This document shows, one piece after another, positions 6,318 through 8,713 of a stretch of 8,713 nt of DNA. The notes under the pieces were generated by a model. It saw nothing but the letters and a program-made list of their open reading frames with translations, was not told the DNA's origin and did not search any database. Within the stretch, counting starts at the first letter, position 1. Every line of letters starts with the position of its first letter. The stretch covers positions 1 through 8,713 of the forward strand of contig JACRFF010000150.1 in the NCBI GenBank assembly GCA_016218005.1, read 5' to 3'. This DNA comes from Ignavibacteriales bacterium. GTDB lineage: Bacteria; Bacteroidota; Ignavibacteria; UBA10030. The translations under genes and the position numbers were made by a program.

Positions 6318-6419
6318 GAGGTCAAGTCCTGCGCAACAAGGCGTTGCCCAACCCCGCCAGGTCCGGAAGGAAGCAACGGTCAGCAAATTGTTTTGTGTGA
6401 CGCAGGGAAGCTTGACCTC
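6318..6419 (+). ncRNA. ffs: Signal recognition particle RNA, small bacterial (4.5S) type
   Basis: The apical loop carries the highly conserved SRP core CCAGGTCCGGAAGGAAGCAA (6357-6376), with the GGAA tetraloop at 6365-6368 closed by C-G pairs, and the asymmetric AGCAAC side that binds the M domain of Ffh. The ends pair perfectly: GAGGTCAAG (6318-6326) with CTTGACCTC (6411-6419). A second helix is CCTGCG (6328-6333) with CGCAGG (6401-6406). The length, about 102 bases, and lack of an Alu domain define the short bacterial form. Together with Ffh and FtsY it targets membrane and secretory proteins co-translationally. The exact 5' end is uncertain by a few bases. A weak -10-like TATGCA lies at 6301-6306 with no good -35, so it may instead be processed from a transcript shared with tRNA-Ala. 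Confidence 0.95.
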
Positions 6420-6428
6420 TTTATTTTT
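6411..6428 (+). terminator. Likely terminator at the ffs 3' end
   Basis: The 3' strand of the SRP RNA terminal stem (CTTGACCTC) runs directly into TTTATTTTT (6420-6428). The closing helix of the RNA followed by a U-rich tract acts as an intrinsic terminator in many small-RNA genes. The stem's loop is the whole RNA, so efficiency is uncertain. Partial readthrough could supply transcription of rng downstream. Confidence 0.5.
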
Positions 6429-6450
6429 GAATCAGGCGTAGAGGAGCCTT

Positions 6451-6667
6451 GTCCGTGGGCGCCGGCTCTCGTGGAGCCACATGCACGGATCAATCAATGG
6501 TCCTTTATCAATCCACAATTCTATCTGTAATCACAATCGTTGGATTTGTGGGTGTGCCAATGGTGGTCTTCTCAGATCGATGGAAAGGTGTCGTGAACCG
6601 AGTGTTCTCGCCAATCGGAAACCTTCCGAAGGGGAACCTTTCTCATCGTCCTGCGGTCTTGACCGCA
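6451..6667 (+). promoter_or_regulatory. Hairpin-rich putative 5' leader of rng
   Basis: The roughly 280 bases between ffs and rng hold no convincing gene, but several perfect inverted repeats lie in a row. A two-tier hairpin pairs TCCGTG (6452-6457) with CACGGA (6484-6489) around GGCTC/GAGCC (6464-6468/6474-6478). CGAG/CTCG encloses TGTT at 6599-6610. TCGGAA/TTCCGA lies at 6615-6629. AAGG/CCTT around a GGAA loop at 6629-6640 competes with the previous stem. TGCGGT/ACCGCA encloses CTTG at 6652-6667. E. coli rne, the homologue of rng, is autoregulated through a long structured 5' leader; a similar arrangement here is inferred from position only. No clear promoter was found inside the tract. Confidence 0.4.
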
Positions 6668-6707
6668 TCGCACGCTTGCCACAATACCGGTGAGAAATTG
6701 TTTCCTT

Positions 6708-8339
6708 ATGAAAAAAGACATCATTATCAACTCCACGGCGAACGAACATCGTATCGCCATTCTCGAAGACTCCAAATTAGCTGAGCTTTTTGTCGAATCC
6801 CCCGGCAAGGAGAGGAACGTTGGGGATATCTACCTTGGGCGCGTGGCGAAAGTGATGCCCGGTATCCGCGCTGCGTTTGTCGACGTCGGCATGAAGCAGG
6901 ACGCCTTCCTCCATTTTTCCGATATTGGTTCGATTGATGAATTCAGTTCGATGTTCGACGAAGAGGACGATGAAGAAGAGTCCTCTGAATTGCCGGCCAA
7001 CAACGGTGAAAACCTTGTTGCGGAAGCCAATGCCGCCCCCCCCGTTACCATAGAAGCGCCCAAGCCTGCCGCTGCGCATCCACGCAAAGAGCGACGCGAC
7101 GTGCGCCGTCCAGAAGTCAATCTGCAAAAGGGTCAAGATATTCTTGTGCAGATTACGAAGGAACCGCAAGGGAAGAAAGGCGTGCGGGTTCGCGCCGCCA
7201 TTTCCATGCCCGGTCGTTTTCTTGTCCTGATCCCTTTCGATAACAAAGTTGGCGTCTCCAAGAAGATGAGCAACTTCAAGGAACGCAAACGATTGCGAAA
7301 ACTTGTGCGCTCTCTGTTGCCGGAAGGCTTTGGCGCCATTATTCGTACGGTTGCAGAAGGCAAAACGGAAGAGATGCTCAAGCAAGACCTTGAGGAACTT
7401 GTCAAGCAATGGCGCACTATCGAGAAGGCCGTCAAGTCTGAAAAAGCTCCCGCCCTCATTTACAAGGACCTGAACACGACCTCAAGCGTTATTCGAGATC
7501 TCTTTCAAGATTCGGTCGAGCACGTGGTGGTAGACGATAAGAAACTCTTCAAAGAAATCCGCACCTACGTCCAATGGATGTCCCCGGATATGCTTGAACG
7601 AGTTGAATTCTACAAAGGCAAGGAACCCATCTTCGACAAGTACGGCGTGGAGAAGGACATTCAATCGCTCTTCAGCAAAAAAGTGTGGTTGAAGAGCGGC
7701 GGATACCTTTACATCGAGAAAACGGAAGCGATGACGGTGATCGATGTGAACAGTGGTCGGTATGCCGCCAAGCGTGAGCAAGAGCTTAATTCGTTGCGCA
7801 CCGATCTGGAAGCTGCCCGTGAACTCTGCCGTCAACTTCGGCTGCGTGATATCGGCGGACTGACGGTCGTCGACTTCATTGACCTCGAGGACGAGAAGAA
7901 CAAGAAGAAAATCTACGACGAGATGAAGAAGGAAATTCGCAAAGACCGCGCCAAGATCACCGCGCTGCCGATGACGGAATTTGGGCTTGTGCAGATTACG
8001 CGCCAACGCATTCGGCAATCGGTGCAAATGAGTTTCAGCGAAGCGTGCCCCACCTGCGGTGGCGCCGGCATCGTGCAATCCAAATCATCTACCATCAATC
8101 AGATTGAACGATGGATACGGCGATTCAAGACGGAAAGCAAAGAGTTCCGGCTGGAATTGCACGTGAGTCCGATGATTGCCGAGTACTTGAAGCACGGCAC
8201 GATCAGCCGATTGACCAAGATTCAATTCAAGTTCTTCGTCAAGGTGAAGCTGGCCGAAGAACCGACGATGGCTCCCGATGATTTCAAATTTGTTTCTATC
8301 AAGCAGAAGAAGGATATCACAGACCAGTATCGCAATTGA
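6708..8339 (+). CDS. rng: Ribonuclease E/G family endoribonuclease (RNase G)
   Basis: A 543-residue protein. ATG 6708 is chosen because MKKDIIINSTANEHRIAILE is the family N-terminus; the in-frame GTG at 6690 would add six unrelated residues. No Shine-Dalgarno precedes it. Residues about 38-155 form an S1 RNA-binding domain (VGDIYLGRVAKVMPGIRAAF) interrupted at about 77-137 by an acidic tract (EEDDEEESSE) and a Pro/Ala then basic stretch. The 5'-sensor/RNase H-like region follows (ISMPGRFLVLIPFDNKVGVS). The DNase I-like catalytic domain has Asp346 (VIDVNSG) and Asp389 (VVDFIDLE), the two metal-binding aspartates. The zinc-link is Cys447-Pro-Thr-Cys450, and the small domain ends near 540. There is no RNase E-type scaffold tail, hence RNase G. 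It cleaves single-stranded AU-rich RNA, preferring 5'-monophosphate ends, in rRNA maturation and mRNA decay. The next gene starts 24 bases later. Confidence 0.96.
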   Translation: MKKDIIINSTANEHRIAILEDSKLAELFVESPGKERNVGDIYLGRVAKVMPGIRAAFVDVGMKQDAFLHFSDIGSIDEFSSMFDEEDDEEESSELPANNGENLVAEANAAPPVTIEAPKPAAAHPRKERRDVRRPEVNLQKGQDILVQITKEPQGKKGVRVRAAISMPGRFLVLIPFDNKVGVSKKMSNFKERKRLRKLVRSLLPEGFGAIIRTVAEGKTEEMLKQDLEELVKQWRTIEKAVKSEKAPALIYKDLNTTSSVIRDLFQDSVEHVVVDDKKLFKEIRTYVQWMSPDMLERVEFYKGKEPIFDKYGVEKDIQSLFSKKVWLKSGGYLYIEKTEAMTVIDVNSGRYAAKREQELNSLRTDLEAARELCRQLRLRDIGGLTVVDFIDLEDEKNKKKIYDEMKKEIRKDRAKITALPMTEFGLVQITRQRIRQSVQMSFSEACPTCGGAGIVQSKSSTINQIERWIRRFKTESKEFRLELHVSPMIAEYLKHGTISRLTKIQFKFFVKVKLAEEPTMAPDDFKFVSIKQKKDITDQYRN

Positions 8340-8363
8340 TTGGAACGACGAGAAAGAAACGTC

Positions 8364-8713
8364 ATGAAATTTTTCATCGATAGCGCCAACATTCAAGAGA
8401 TCAAAGAAGCCGCAAGCATGGGAGTGCTCGACGGCGTAACGACGAACCCCAGTCTCGTTGCGAAGGAGGGAAAAGACTTCCGCAAGCTGCTCGTGGAAAT
8501 TTGCACCGTTGTCGATGGACCGATCAGCGCCGAAGTCGTTTCGACCGATGCCGCCGGCATGCTGAAAGAAGGACGAGAGTTGGCGAAGATCCATCGGAAC
8601 ATTGTCATCAAAGTGCCGCTTATTAAAGAGGGATTGAAAGCGGTGAAGGTGTTCAAAGCAGAAGGCATCCGCACGAACGTGACGCTGTGTTTTTCCGCCA
8701 ACCAAGCGATACT
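8364..8713 (+). CDS. tal: Small transaldolase / fructose-6-phosphate aldolase (partial at 3' edge)
   Basis: The first 116 codons are present and the frame is still open at the window end; family members are about 215-220 residues. [20 protein letters not shown], then [16 protein letters not shown], is the classic start of the small transaldolase (TalC/MipB/FSA) subfamily. Asp6 of the first barrel strand and the TTNPS motif are present. The Schiff-base lysine is Lys83 in [20 protein letters not shown] continues the barrel. The enzyme is a cytoplasmic (beta/alpha)8 aldolase that moves a dihydroxyacetone unit between sugar phosphates, or splits fructose 6-phosphate. The residues that separate the two activities lie beyond the window. 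The ribosome site is weak (GAGAAAG at about 8350-8356). The 24-base gap suggests co-transcription with rng. Confidence 0.93.
   Translation, partial: MKFFIDSANIQEIKEAASMGVLDGVTTNPSLVAKEGKDFRKLLVEICTVVDGPISAEVVSTDAAGMLKEGRELAKIHRNIVIKVPLIKEGLKAVKVFKAEGIRTNVTLCFSANQAI

Noticed and set aside
6042..6386. Minus-strand reading frame of 114 codons
   Set aside because: It is antisense to the tRNA relic, tRNA-Ala and the SRP RNA; this kind of translation is a well-known artefact of tRNA loci.
6449..6784. Plus-strand reading frame with a hydrophobic stretch (STILSVITIVGFVGVPMVV)
   Set aside because: No ribosome site, no recognisable family, and it runs 77 bases into rng in another frame. The tract is better explained as a structured leader.
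6777..7409. Minus-strand reading frame of 210 codons
   Set aside because: Antisense to the rng S1 region and without recognisable motifs or a ribosome site.
8085..8705. Minus-strand reading frame of 206 codons at the right edge
   Set aside because: It lies wholly opposite rng and the transaldolase gene, which have unmistakable family motifs; it is a shadow frame.
1..8713. CRISPR arrays, insertion sequences, prophage or toxin-antitoxin loci
   Set aside because: No regularly spaced repeats, terminal inverted repeats, transposase or integrase motifs were seen; mazG here is a stand-alone pyrophosphohydrolase without mazEF.

Overview
The window is a compact stretch of bacterial chromosome of roughly even GC content. 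It probably comes from the Bacteroidota/Chlorobiota/Ignavibacteriota side of the tree (inference). The signs are: promoter-like elements of the form TTG-N20-TAnnTTTG; a short 4.5S-type SRP RNA; an RNase G with a long acidic/proline-rich insertion in its S1 domain; and small secreted coiled-coil/LysM proteins. No phage, transposon, integrase or CRISPR signal is visible.

Region 1 (1-2912, + strand). The window opens inside the 3' end of a TPR-like gene. Four bases later comes a secreted protein joining N-terminal TPR-like repeats to a type I periplasmic-binding fold, similar in plan to LppC/LpoA-type or Leu/Ile/Val-binding receptors. radC (JAMM/MPN+ metalloprotease-like) follows after 19 bases. 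The three look like one transcription unit.

Region 2 (2913-4167, + strand). A promoter, a strong Shine-Dalgarno, an 87-residue lipoprotein and a 259-residue LysM protein form a tidy two-gene operon closed by a strong intrinsic terminator (4125-4167). The two proteins share a gapless coiled-coil segment with an aligned cysteine. They look like paired cell-envelope parts, one lipid-anchored and one peptidoglycan-binding.

Region 3 (4168-5970). A PhoH-family ATPase starting at TTG (+) converges with mazG (-). Their coding ends overlap by 23 bp, with no terminator visible between them.

Region 4 (5971-6707). This is an RNA-rich intergenic block: a promoter divergent from mazG, a decayed tRNA-like relic, an intact tRNA-Ala(CGC) with encoded CCA, the SRP RNA gene (ffs), and a structured tract of about 280 bases leading to the next gene.

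Region 5 (6708-8713, + strand). rng encodes an RNase E/G-family endoribonuclease. After a 24-base gap comes the first 116 codons of a small transaldolase/fructose-6-phosphate aldolase, cut by the window end.

Most genes are housekeeping functions: RNA processing, protein targeting, nucleotide sanitation, envelope maintenance and sugar phosphate metabolism. The least ordinary parts are the lipoprotein/LysM pair with matching cysteine-bearing coiled coils, the tRNA relic beside tRNA-Ala, and the hairpin-rich leader of rng. I see no clearly new multi-gene system.
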